DNA from: Candidatus Neomarinimicrobium atlanticum
GTDB lineage: Bacteria > Fidelibacterota > Marinisomatia > Marinisomatales > Marinisomataceae
DNA: 64,000 nt
Reading direction: 5' to 3'
Assembly: GCA_000402815.1 (NCBI GenBank)
Contig: AQSA01000008.1
Coordinates: 6,367-70,366, forward strand
Shown here: positions 19,218 through 28,013 of the stretch, piece after piece
How the letters are laid out: every line of letters starts with the position of its first letter
Position numbering within the stretch: position 1 is the first letter of the stretch
Program-made: the position numbers and the translations under genes
The notes under the pieces: generated by a model
The model's input: only the letters and a program-made list of their open reading frames with translations
The model's database searches: none
What the model was told of the DNA's origin: nothing

Positions 19218-19880
19218 CTAAGTTTCAAGTAAGTCTGTTCCCTTAGACATAACCCAAATAGTTCCAACGAGACTTAAAACTGCTACTTTTTGATAGGTTG
19301 CATGCATCGTTAAGGATTCAATTGATTTCCAAGGCGCTGGACCAATCTCAAGAAAGACTATATATCCGGCAACAATTAAAGAACAAGTAAAAAGAGCATA
19401 TGTAACGTTTTTTAAGCCTTTTGAGTAAAAAAGGTATGCATATATACCTAAAGTCAGCAAAGCGCAGTTAAACACTGAATTTGCGAAGAAAATATGAAGG
19501 GAATATAGAGATGGTACATCAGCCGGCGTAAAAACAACTCCAAGCAAACTAATAGATCCAAATGCAGCTGAAATTTTAGCTACAATACTTATTTTAGGTT
19601 TATCTTTTGAAAAATACTCTGCAGCATTAAAAAGATAATAAAATGAAGCAATGATTTGAGTTAACATTCCCATTGAAAATAAAACAATAGATATGGTGTT
19701 ATCAGCACCAGAATGGCTAGTTGTACGACCTAAGTCACTTATAAAATTTGTAAAAAAGTTATAGTAGAGTGTTTGTTTTTCAATATAGTTTCCACCACCA
19801 TAAAAGAATGCTGCTAAAGTGAGTAGTCCGATATAGGAGAGTAGTAGTCTCCTTGTATTTTTACCTAGTGTATTTCTCAT
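19218..19880 (-). CDS. DUF998-like multi-pass membrane protein, copy 1
   Basis: 220 aa from the ATG at 19880, which has a GGGAG ribosome-binding site a few bases upstream. Longer in-frame starts at 19898 and 19946 would fall on or before the predicted transcription start. The protein has six hydrophobic segments, the motif LYYNFFTNFISDLGRTTSHSGA (cut here by loop residues) and VPSLYSLHIFFANS. It is paralogous to the next gene. The function is unknown. A promoter with an internal palindrome precedes it. Confidence 0.75.
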   Translation of the reverse strand: MRNTLGKNTRRLLLSYIGLLTLAAFFYGGGNYIEKQTLYYNFFTNFISDLGRTTSHSGADNTISIVLFSMGMLTQIIASFYYLFNAAEYFSKDKPKISIVAKISAAFGSISLLGVVFTPADVPSLYSLHIFFANSVFNCALLTLGIYAYLFYSKGLKNVTYALFTCSLIVAGYIVFLEIGPAPWKSIESLTMHATYQKVAVLSLVGTIWVMSKGTDLLET

Positions 19881-19898
19881 ATTCTCCCAATTATACAT

Positions 19899-19934
19899 AA
19901 CACATATTATACGTAAAACCTGTAAAACAGGTAA
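19899..19934 (-). promoter_or_regulatory. Promoter with embedded palindrome for the DUF998-like pair
   Basis: On the minus strand TTACCT (19934-19929) and TATAAT (19911-19906) are spaced 17 bp apart, giving a transcription start near 19899, about 19 bases before the chosen ATG. Between the boxes is the palindrome ACCTG-TAAAA-CAGGT (19918-19932), which is well placed to be an operator. A third AACAGGT copy lies just upstream. This is a sequence-based prediction. Confidence 0.5.
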
Positions 19935-20062
19935 ATAACAGGTCATTTAAGTCTTTATCAAAATATTGATAAGTGTTATTAAAGTGTTTTATGATATTAT
20001 CAAGCTATTAAACCCAAAATAATTTATTTACAATTTTTTCAGTATCAACTAAATATTATTAG

Positions 20063-21967
20063 CTAATTATTTCTGATCCACATTGTATCTTTTTCACATT
20101 TCTCAATCATTTCTTTATCTGAAAATGACACTTTATGAATTGTTCCAAGCTCTTTGTGTTCAAATTCAACAAACTCTTTATGTTCAAATTCAGCTTTAGA
20201 GAGATTTTGATCTGTATCTTTGCTTTCTTTTGAATGAGGTTTGATATCTTTGGCAAGTTCGGGCTTTTGATTTTTGTTTTTCCAATTTTCTATACATAAA
20301 TCGATTATATATTCTTTATTTTTGAGATTTTTTAAGTAAAAAGCCCCTGTATTATTTTTTTCTAACTCACTAGCCTTGAATCCTTGAATATCTTTGTCCT
20401 GCTCCAAATTATTAATAAACTCTTTAAATTGATTTTTTAGTAGAGCATTAAAGTCTTTTTGAAACTTTCGCCAATTTTGAGTTTTAATAAATTCAGATTT
20501 AAAGCTTGCATAATGCTCTTTAGAATCAAGTGATGATGATTTTTTAATAGCATGCTTTTCATTTTGAATGGCAATGATGTCGTCAATAATTAGATTTAAA
20601 TCTTCTTCTAGGCCTATTTTTTTTATTTTTTGGTTTTTTATATCTTTTTTAATTGATTCTATTTCTTTTTCGTAACCTTTTAATTCTGGATTTAATTGAT
20701 CTTTCCTTTCTTTATACCTTCTTTTTAATTCAGCTGTGTTGGAAGTAAATCCTTTAATTTCTTTAATCATATCAAAGTGTTCTTTAATAAATTTAAATTG
20801 TGTGTTCCAGACAGATTCATTTACTGGGATACTGAAAATAAGAGATATGTAGTTATCTCCAAATTCAATATCGGAAATTTTATGTGAAGTAACTGAAACT
20901 ATATAGTGGATTAAACTTTTGATGTAGAATTGTTTTTGAGTTCTACTGTAAAGATGCATCATTCCCAATAAGAAGTAAACGGTGATTGAATAATTTTTAG
21001 TAGAACTATCAAGAGATTCTTTTAGTTTTTCAGTTCCAATATCTGAAAGATTTATAAAGTCATTTACAATTTTAGACAACCTTCTTTTCGGATTGTAAAT
21101 AACGCCCTCATTATGAACAAATCTCATTTCATCTAATTCCAATATAAAATTGTCGACTTCTGATTGCAGTTGTTTTGTATCTACTTTTTTCTCTCTAAAA
21201 CCCTTTATAAGAACACCTAAGTAATGATTTTTACCTTGAAAAGATCTAGTTGAAAAATAATTCAATGAAATGCTAAGAACTTCATTTAATAATAAAAAAT
21301 AATTTTGGTATTCTTTATCTATAGATTTACTGATTTCAATAAAAAATTTACTATCTCTATTGCTCTGAAAAAGAACTAACTGTAATAGTATTGGAATAGA
21401 AAATTCAGGTTCTAAATCTTCAGATGAAATTCGCCATTGATTTTCACGCCAAATTATTTTTGATAAGAAGTTTTCATACTCCTTTTTTTCATAAAAATAA
21501 GAAATGCCTAGCCCTCCTTTTAATGCATCTGTTTCTGCAACATTGATTATATTTCTCTTAAATTGAGAAAAATTACAAATCTCAAGATGCTCTATTGAGC
21601 TTTTTATTTCTATTGCAACAAAATTATTTAATGTTTTAAAACTACTCCATCTTTCATTATGTTTTTCTTTTCCAAACCATCCAATTTTATCAACTTCAGA
21701 TAAATCAATTCTTCCCTCATTTCTTAGTTTTAATATTGTTTTTTCTGAAAGTTGAAGACAAAAATCTCCTGGTAAAAATCTGACTTCATTTTTTTTTGAA
21801 AAATCTTCGAAGGATTGCAGGGAATCCCAATCAATATAATCAGATATAATTTCTTGTGATGTCAGTATTTTTTGGTCAACACTAGCAAGTTGCTCTTTAG
21901 AAACTGTTCTAACGAGATTCCTTTCTAAATCAAATGATTTATTAGATTTATTAAAAAGGGAGGTCAT
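20063..21967 (-). CDS. Unrecognised 634-aa partner of the UvrD-like helicase
   Basis: I start at the ATG at 21967 (MTSLFNKSNK). The frame extends 9 codons further but they are Met/Thr codons read off the helicase Asp-rich tail. The gene overlaps the helicase 3' end by 17 bp, a sign of translational coupling. The N-terminal 250 residues are mixed alpha/beta with LPGDFCLQLSEKTILKL and FVAIEIKSSIEHLEI. The middle is helical. Residues about 405-470 form a Lys/Glu-rich coiled coil (ELKRRYKERKDQLNPELK...). I see no Walker motifs. The segment VAIEIKSS has the E-x-K shape of a PD-(D/E)xK nuclease strand, but flanking support is weak. I do not recognise the family; it is probably the effector or sensor of a two-gene helicase system. 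Confidence 0.8.
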   Translation of the reverse strand: MTSLFNKSNKSFDLERNLVRTVSKEQLASVDQKILTSQEIISDYIDWDSLQSFEDFSKKNEVRFLPGDFCLQLSEKTILKLRNEGRIDLSEVDKIGWFGKEKHNERWSSFKTLNNFVAIEIKSSIEHLEICNFSQFKRNIINVAETDALKGGLGISYFYEKKEYENFLSKIIWRENQWRISSEDLEPEFSIPILLQLVLFQSNRDSKFFIEISKSIDKEYQNYFLLLNEVLSISLNYFSTRSFQGKNHYLGVLIKGFREKKVDTKQLQSEVDNFILELDEMRFVHNEGVIYNPKRRLSKIVNDFINLSDIGTEKLKESLDSSTKNYSITVYFLLGMMHLYSRTQKQFYIKSLIHYIVSVTSHKISDIEFGDNYISLIFSIPVNESVWNTQFKFIKEHFDMIKEIKGFTSNTAELKRRYKERKDQLNPELKGYEKEIESIKKDIKNQKIKKIGLEEDLNLIIDDIIAIQNEKHAIKKSSSLDSKEHYASFKSEFIKTQNWRKFQKDFNALLKNQFKEFINNLEQDKDIQGFKASELEKNNTGAFYLKNLKNKEYIIDLCIENWKNKNQKPELAKDIKPHSKESKDTDQNLSKAEFEHKEFVEFEHKELGTIHKVSFSDKEMIEKCEKDTMWIRNN

Positions 21968-23489
21968 CATCGTCATCATCGTCCTCATCATCATTATTTT
22001 CTGTATCTTCCCCTTCTGTTACTGGCCAAAAATTATCACGCTGAATTTTCTGAATCTTATTATTTATATCTTCTTCAGACTGTTCTAATGGATTTTCTCC
22101 TGCGTTAATAAAAAGGAAATTATCTGTATCTTTTTCAATTCCTTCTGGTAATCTGCAATATACACCAGAATCATTTCTGTCTACATAACTACATATTACT
22201 CTTTTCTTAGCTCTGGTAAATACCATAAAAAATGTATTTTTAATAATAGCTTCTTTTTGTTCAGGGCTAAGCTCAAATCCTGTTCTCCACATATCATCTT
22301 CTTTATTGTCCTTAAACATAGATTTAAAATCTAATTTTTTCTCCTCTGTATCAGGAAAAAATAAATAATCAAATTGTAAGCCTTTTAAGCTATGAACAGT
22401 AGAAAAAAGAACAAGCTTAGGATTTTTAAAATCGAAATTATTTAGCATACTTTGTCCAGATTTTTTAGTTGCAAGCTCTCCCTTGATACCTCTTTTTAGT
22501 AGTTGATTTCTTATATGCTTTACATTATCAAGGTGAGTGTGGGTTACTACAATTTGACTATCAGATCCATCATCTTTAGATTGAATAGCTTTAATTCTTT
22601 CCGCTATTGCATCATACTGATGATCTGTGCTTTCTGCATGAATAAAAAGGTTTGGTTGATTTCTAGCTCCTGAAATTGCGGTTTGATTTCTAGTTATGGG
22701 CTTTAAAAAATTATCTTTTTTTTCTCTTAGCTCAATAACGTCAAATTTATTCTCTGTTATAAAATATTGTGCAAGCACGGCAATCGTTACAGGGTTTCTA
22801 AAATTAACATCAAGAGAATGTCTATCTAGCGTTGTATCATTATTGAGTTTTTTAAAACCTTCATGAGTTTCATGCATTCCATGCCCAAATATTTGCTGAG
22901 TGGCATCTCCTAACCATACTTGATTCTCAGATACTGCTTTAACAGTTATCAACATATTCTCTTCAAAATCCTGACATTCATCTATCAAAACTGTTTTACC
23001 GTATGGATTAACCCCAATTGATTTTGCAACTTTATTTGCAATCTCTTTTTTGGTCATGGTTGAATCAAGACCATATTCTTCCCATGCTTTAAGTCTATTA
23101 TATCTTTTTGCAAAAGGATGATTAGATAGCCAGCTTGAATCTTTTTCTATAGCGTCATAATCTCTTAAACATTCCCAAATACGCATTCTAGGTTCAGCTC
23201 TGGTATGAAAATATTGTACTGAATTACTTAAATCTTCGTCAATATGATTAGTATTTTTAAATTGATCTTGAACAAATTTCTCTAACATTTTTGTAAAAAC
23301 TATAAACTTAGCTGAAACTTGCTTTTTATCTAGCCTTATAGCTGCCATTGTGGCTAGCAGAGTTTTTCCTGCACCAGCACATCCAGTTAATAATATACTA
23401 CGACCTGGTGACGAGGCAGTATCAACAAATTTTTTTTGTTTATCAGTTAAATCGTTGTAAATAATGTTTGAAAATGCTTTGTCATTCAT
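21951..23489 (-). CDS. UvrD-like superfamily 1 helicase / ATPase (512 aa)
   Basis: SF1 helicase motifs in order: Q-type LTDKQKKFVD (14-23), Walker A LLTGCAGAGKTLLA (36-43 core), Walker B VLIDECQDF (DECQD 170-174), motif III VWLGDATQQIFG, motif IV-like RNPVTIAVLAQYF, motif V STVHSLKGLQFDYLFFP and motif VI FFMVFTRAKKRVIC. The C-terminus ends in a low-complexity acid tail of Asp then LPF. It is shorter than UvrD/Rep (about 700 aa) and resembles the stand-alone SF1 helicases of defence systems such as GajB or Shedu/retron neighbours. Its partner gene overlaps it. It diverges from the PLD-helicase operon across a short control region. Confidence 0.88.
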   Translation of the reverse strand: MNDKAFSNIIYNDLTDKQKKFVDTASSPGRSILLTGCAGAGKTLLATMAAIRLDKKQVSAKFIVFTKMLEKFVQDQFKNTNHIDEDLSNSVQYFHTRAEPRMRIWECLRDYDAIEKDSSWLSNHPFAKRYNRLKAWEEYGLDSTMTKKEIANKVAKSIGVNPYGKTVLIDECQDFEENMLITVKAVSENQVWLGDATQQIFGHGMHETHEGFKKLNNDTTLDRHSLDVNFRNPVTIAVLAQYFITENKFDVIELREKKDNFLKPITRNQTAISGARNQPNLFIHAESTDHQYDAIAERIKAIQSKDDGSDSQIVVTHTHLDNVKHIRNQLLKRGIKGELATKKSGQSMLNNFDFKNPKLVLFSTVHSLKGLQFDYLFFPDTEEKKLDFKSMFKDNKEDDMWRTGFELSPEQKEAIIKNTFFMVFTRAKKRVICSYVDRNDSGVYCRLPEGIEKDTDNFLFINAGENPLEQSEEDINNKIQKIQRDNFWPVTEGEDTENNDDEDDDDDDDLPF

Positions 23490-23512
23490 AGTAGTGCCCT
23501 TTTTTTCATTGC

Positions 23513-23646
23513 TCTAAATAGTTCTATATATAGAGTTACGATAAGAAAAAGATATTGTTTCAATATAAATATAATTTAAGAATTTTAAAATTATAAAAAA
23601 TTATCATTTAAATATTCTTCTACATATAACTATATTTAGAGTTATG
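23513..23646. promoter_or_regulatory. Divergent control region with two copies of a 19-bp element
   Basis: The region between the UvrD-like gene and the PLD-helicase gene is very AT-rich. TTCTATATATAGAGTTACG (23522-23540) and AACTATATTTAGAGTTATG (23628-23646) match at 15 of 19 positions and are 106 bp apart, about ten helical turns. The first is part of a near-palindrome (CTCTAAATA...TATAGAG, 23513-23536). The second is a palindrome (ATAACT...AGTTAT, 23626-23645) that covers the ATG at 23644. They look like paired operators controlling both modules. No regulator gene is adjacent. Confidence 0.6.
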
Positions 23647-25722
23647 TCTTTAAGTAATATTAATTTTAAAAACTATTATAGCGGTTCTATGGGACATAAT
23701 CTATTAGATTTACTATATACCCCCTGCCTTAAAAATTCTATTAAATATGATAGAGTCGCAGGATTCTTTAGCCCTAAAGTTCTTTCAGCTGCTGCTGAAG
23801 GAATGGCATCTTTTGTTCAAAATGGCGGAAAATATAGACTAGTTTTTAGTAAGCATTTGTTCAAAGAAGAAGATTATGATGCTATTAAGGATGGATATAC
23901 AAAAGAGTTTGAAGACGACTTCCTGTCCTGTATTGATGAACTAAGACAATCAATGAAAGATCGTCCAAGAAAAATATTGGGATGGATGATTGCCAATGGA
24001 CATTTAGAGATTAAAATAGCATTCAAAACACCTGACAATGCCCTTCTTCACTCTAAATGGGGTAATTTTGAGGATAATAGCGGAAATAGGCTAAACTATA
24101 GCGGTTCAATTAATGAAACCGAAAATGCCTGGGTTAGACAAGTAGAATACTCTGATGTTTTTTGTAGTTGGAACGAAGGTGATAAATCTAGAGTTGATCA
24201 AAAGTTTGATTTATTTGAGACTATTTGGAATAATGAAGCCCCCAATATAAATGTTTTGGAGTTTACAGAGGTTCAAAAAAATCAATTTAGAATCGATAAT
24301 GATATAGAAAATCAACAACAATTCAGTGAGCAATGCGAATTATATGACAGCGAAAGAGCTGAAGAGAAAGAAAATCCTCCTCTCTCCCCTTACAAATACC
24401 AACAAGAAGCAATAGATGCATGGATAGATAATGATTATAAAGGTATTTTTGCTTTGGCGACAGGTTTGGGCAAAACATTCACCTCCCTGTTTTGCGTTAA
24501 AGAATATGCTAAGTTGCATGATAGTAAATATCTTTGTGTAATTGTATGCCCTTCTGAGTCATTAATCTATCAATGGAAGTCTGAGGTAGAAAAAATTTTA
24601 GATAAGACCCCATTGGTGTTAATGGATGAAAGTAATTGGTCTGTTAAGCTAAAAGAAGAAATTGGTAGTTTAAATAATGATTATGAAGATAACCTTGTCT
24701 GCTTAGTAACATATCATACTTATTTTAAACCAAATTTTACATCAAGCATTGAGCAATGCGATAAAAATAAGATTATTATTTGTGATGAAGTGCATAATTC
24801 TGGAGCAAAAACTTGGAGAAAAGGCTTAATAGATGATTTTGATGCACGAATAGCTCTAAGTGCTACACCAAAAAGACATTTTGATGATGAAGGATCTAGT
24901 ATAATTGAAGAATATTTTGATGGAGTAATAATAGAAAGAGATTTGGAATGGGGTATTAATAATGGCCCCAAAGAAGGTGAAACATTCCTTTCTCCTTACT
25001 ACTATTCTGCCAAAGAAATAGATTTAACAGAAGAAGAGCTTGTTGACTATAGAAAAGTTACGCAAGCCATGGTAATTAATTATAATCCAAATGTATTGTT
25101 ACAAGATGATAAATGGATGGGACTTGCTAATAAGCGAGCAAAAATTATTAAGAATGCTGAAAACAAGCTTGTTGAACTTAAACTGTTGCTAAAGAAGTTG
25201 GACTATAATCTTGATGGTGGTTTTATTTTTGCTGGAGGTAGAAAGAATGACGAAGAAGGAAGTAGTTTTTTTGAAAAAGTACAATCCATCCTTGAAAAAA
25301 ATAAAATGAAATATAGAAGATTTATATCAGACGACGCTAAAGAAGACCGTAAAACAGTTCTTAATCAGTTTAAAAGCAAAAGACTTGATGCTATACTGGC
25401 TATAGACTGTCTTGATGAAGGTATTGACATTCCTAATGCAGAAACAGCAATCCTGTTAAGCAGTTCAAGTAACTCAAAACAGTATATACAAAGAAGAGGA
25501 AGAGTTTTAAGAGTTCCTAAAGACAATAAGAATAAAATAGCAAAGATTTATGATTTTATTTGCATCCCTCCTCCTGCCGAAAAAAAGTCTTTTTTTATGG
25601 AACAGTCATTAATAAAAAAACAACTAAACAGATTTAAAGAATTTTCAGATATATCGCTTAATAAAGATGAAAATCAAAAATTAATTGAAAAAATTGCAGA
25701 TAATTGGGAAATTGAACTATGA
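23644..25722 (+). CDS. PLD-nuclease / SF2 helicase fusion (692 aa)
   Basis: First gene of a four-gene module. The N-terminal 200 residues form a phospholipase-D-like nuclease domain: FDRVAGFF-type strand (YDRVAGFFSPKVL 35-47), His136-x-Lys138 in LLHSKWGNFED and the SGSINET motif (153-159). An SF2 helicase follows: KYQQEAIDAW (251-260), Walker A LATGLGKTFTS (272-278 core), DEVH at 381-384, LSATPKR, and in the second RecA lobe CLDEGIDIPNAETAILL and motif VI QYIQRRGRVLRVPK. Fusions of this kind occur in phage-defence and phosphorothioate-restriction loci. No ribosome-binding site is visible; the start codon is inside an operator-like palindrome. The nuclease has only one HxK motif, so it would probably act as a dimer. 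Confidence 0.9.
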   Translation: MSLSNINFKNYYSGSMGHNLLDLLYTPCLKNSIKYDRVAGFFSPKVLSAAAEGMASFVQNGGKYRLVFSKHLFKEEDYDAIKDGYTKEFEDDFLSCIDELRQSMKDRPRKILGWMIANGHLEIKIAFKTPDNALLHSKWGNFEDNSGNRLNYSGSINETENAWVRQVEYSDVFCSWNEGDKSRVDQKFDLFETIWNNEAPNINVLEFTEVQKNQFRIDNDIENQQQFSEQCELYDSERAEEKENPPLSPYKYQQEAIDAWIDNDYKGIFALATGLGKTFTSLFCVKEYAKLHDSKYLCVIVCPSESLIYQWKSEVEKILDKTPLVLMDESNWSVKLKEEIGSLNNDYEDNLVCLVTYHTYFKPNFTSSIEQCDKNKIIICDEVHNSGAKTWRKGLIDDFDARIALSATPKRHFDDEGSSIIEEYFDGVIIERDLEWGINNGPKEGETFLSPYYYSAKEIDLTEEELVDYRKVTQAMVINYNPNVLLQDDKWMGLANKRAKIIKNAENKLVELKLLLKKLDYNLDGGFIFAGGRKNDEEGSSFFEKVQSILEKNKMKYRRFISDDAKEDRKTVLNQFKSKRLDAILAIDCLDEGIDIPNAETAILLSSSSNSKQYIQRRGRVLRVPKDNKNKIAKIYDFICIPPPAEKKSFFMEQSLIKKQLNRFKEFSDISLNKDENQKLIEKIADNWEIEL

Positions 25723-25925
25723 AAAATAAAGAAAATATAATAGATAAAAATCTTGAAATTATGCAGTCTCAAGCAGAAAAAGTGGATAGAATAGAGCATT
25801 TTAATTTTTTAAAACACCTAATAAATCTTCAGTCAATGCATAAATATAACGTTATAACACAATTTGAAGCTGACTATATGAGTACATTAAGAGCGCAGCT
25901 TAAAAAGTATGAAGATAGAGGTTAA
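25719..25925 (+). CDS. Small helical protein of the PLD-helicase module (68 aa)
   Basis: Overlaps the helicase gene by 4 bp (ATGA) and abuts the ATPase gene with no gap, so it is certainly part of the same translation unit. The sequence is charged and helical (IIDKNLEIMQSQAEKVDRIEHFNFLKHLINLQ) and has no known motif. Its position between a helicase and an SMC-type ATPase resembles the small middle components of three-component ABC conflict systems. That comparison is by gene order, not by homology I can see. Confidence 0.8.
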   Translation: MKNKENIIDKNLEIMQSQAEKVDRIEHFNFLKHLINLQSMHKYNVITQFEADYMSTLRAQLKKYEDRG

Positions 25926-28013
25926 ATGAAGATTAATAAGATTATTCTAAAAAACTATAGGCAGTTCAGAGGCGTTCATACAATAGATTTTTCCCCTAAA
26001 AAAAATAAAAATATTAATATTATTCTTGGAAATAATGGTTTTGGTAAATCCAATACTTATTCAGCAATTAATTGGTGTTTATTTGGCGATGATCAACAAA
26101 AACATCAAAGATTAAATTTTAAAGTTAGAGATGATTTAAAAATTGGTAAAACAAAAAAGGTCTCTGTTATTATTGAGTTGAAAGGTAAAGATGAAAATAA
26201 CAAAAATAGAATCACTACAATTGAAAGAATCGAATCATTTAAAAAAATTCAACATAAAAACATAGCAGCAGGTACACCTTCCAAAGCTCGTTCTAAAAAG
26301 AATGAGTTTTTTCTTAGCTATTACACAACACAAGGCCTAAAAGAGCTAGAAGGAGTTCCAGCTGAAAATTATCTTAATAATAAAATTATTAGCACTGATA
26401 TAAAAGACTTCTTCTTTTTGGATGGTCAACAAATTCAAAAATTTGTTTTAAAAAATAGCACAACTGATATTTCAGGTCATCTTGATATTTTAACAAGTAT
26501 AACAGATATGCAAGGCGTTTTAAAAAATCTTACAACCTTACAAAAAAAATTAGAAAAAAAAGCACCTTCACAATCTAATTCAGAACTAGAAGAAGAAATT
26601 CATGAAAAAAGAAATCAGGTAAATAATCTCACAGATACCATGAATCATTCTAAAGAGAATGTTCAGAGATTAAACGAACAAAAACAACGCATAGAATCTA
26701 AAATTTTAGATTTGAAAAAAAGGGTTTCTACTCACTACGAAACTAAACTAATCATTAATAAAAGAAATGATCTTGACAGAAGAATTCTTCAATGCCGAGA
26801 AAATATTTCCATGACTCAAGAAGCAGACTATCTCAATATTATTGAACATTTTGCTGGAACAGTTGCTAATAAACATTTAAAAGAATATAAAAATCTAATT
26901 GATAAGAAAGTAGATGACGAAGATTTACCAAAACCTACGATTGAAGGCGCAGATGACATTATTGATTTTATGATTGATGAAAACAAGCTTGTTATTCAGG
27001 ATAAGATTTTTGCTGATATTAAATGGAAGAAAAGTATCGATAAGGATAAGTTTAAAAAATCTATAGAAGATTATAACGAATTTGCTATGAGCCAAAGAGA
27101 CTCTAAGATGGCAAAAATAGCTCTTGAAGTAAATGATTTTGTAGTAGCAGCACTTGCTGATACAAAACCTAAAGAAGTGCTTCAAGAATCGAAAGACGCG
27201 TATCAAAGAATTAAAGACTTTAATACAAGTTTAGATAAAATGCTTAAAGAGCATGTTGATTTAACAAGCCAGATTGGTGATGGCGGAGCAGAAAATATTA
27301 AAAATGATGCGGCTGAACTAAGAGGTAAAGAAAATTTACTATCTGATTTAAATATAGAATATGGTGCTTATCTTAGTAAGTATCAAAGTTCAGAAAAGCA
27401 AATTAAGGAAATTGAAAAAGAAATTAATAAGAAAGAGTCCAAGTTGGGCAAAACTTCTAATATTCATCATGAAATTAACTTTATTAAGCGATCTATAGAG
27501 ATTTTAAAACCTTCTATTGCAGAAACAAGAGCAACGATTCTTTCATCTACAAACAAAGTATTTGCAGATTTGTTTGAACAAAATATATTAAAGAAAAACA
27601 CCTATGATGTTAAAATAAAAGATGACTATTCTTTAGATATAATGCACAGGATAAGAATTGAAGATATGCTTCCAAGAGGAAAAGAACCTCTAATTTCAAC
27701 AGGTGAGCAATTTTTACTAGGATACTCTTATATGCAATCCATGCAAGAAAGCGTCCAACTTCGCTTCCCTATTATCATTGATACTCCTTTAAGTGCAATT
27801 GATATGGATTTAAGAGACGGAATTATGAATCGTTTTGTTGATCTTGCAAATCGATTTGACTATTTGCAATTTACATTCTTATTTACCAATAGCGAATTAA
27901 CGCCTGACATAGAAGCTATACTAAAGCCTAAGATAGGTAAATTTATTAAAATACATGCTGTCGATTCAGGAGATAAAAGTACAGAAGATTCTTACTATGA
28001 GGTCCTGTCATGA
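25926..28013 (+). CDS. DndD-like SMC/RecN-type ATPase (695 aa)
   Basis: The N-terminus is ABC/SMC-like: KINKIILKNYRQFRGVHTIDF, then Walker A ILGNNGFGKSNTYSAINW (G35 to S42). Long coiled coils occupy about 200-275 and 440-530, with a helical hinge region between them. The C-terminal lobe has the signature LISTGEQFLLGYSYM (GEQ at 593-595) and Walker B FPIIIDTPLSAIDMDLR (Asp at 619, with Thr-Pro rather than Glu after it, as in DndD and SbcC-type proteins). This is the same architecture as DndD. No dndA, dndB or dndC genes are near, so a sulfur-modification role is unlikely. Probably a DNA-end or structure sensor that works with the PLD-helicase. Confidence 0.88.
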   Translation: MKINKIILKNYRQFRGVHTIDFSPKKNKNINIILGNNGFGKSNTYSAINWCLFGDDQQKHQRLNFKVRDDLKIGKTKKVSVIIELKGKDENNKNRITTIERIESFKKIQHKNIAAGTPSKARSKKNEFFLSYYTTQGLKELEGVPAENYLNNKIISTDIKDFFFLDGQQIQKFVLKNSTTDISGHLDILTSITDMQGVLKNLTTLQKKLEKKAPSQSNSELEEEIHEKRNQVNNLTDTMNHSKENVQRLNEQKQRIESKILDLKKRVSTHYETKLIINKRNDLDRRILQCRENISMTQEADYLNIIEHFAGTVANKHLKEYKNLIDKKVDDEDLPKPTIEGADDIIDFMIDENKLVIQDKIFADIKWKKSIDKDKFKKSIEDYNEFAMSQRDSKMAKIALEVNDFVVAALADTKPKEVLQESKDAYQRIKDFNTSLDKMLKEHVDLTSQIGDGGAENIKNDAAELRGKENLLSDLNIEYGAYLSKYQSSEKQIKEIEKEINKKESKLGKTSNIHHEINFIKRSIEILKPSIAETRATILSSTNKVFADLFEQNILKKNTYDVKIKDDYSLDIMHRIRIEDMLPRGKEPLISTGEQFLLGYSYMQSMQESVQLRFPIIIDTPLSAIDMDLRDGIMNRFVDLANRFDYLQFTFLFTNSELTPDIEAILKPKIGKFIKIHAVDSGDKSTEDSYYEVLS

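Noticed and set aside
19947..20062. Attachment site or island boundary repeat
   Set aside because: Only a short inverted repeat (TTGATAA...TTATCAA) is visible; no matching copy was seen at the other island edge, and no integrase gene occurs.
20063..23489. Gabija pair
   Set aside because: The partner lacks OLD-type ATPase and TOPRIM motifs; only the UvrD-like helicase resembles GajB.
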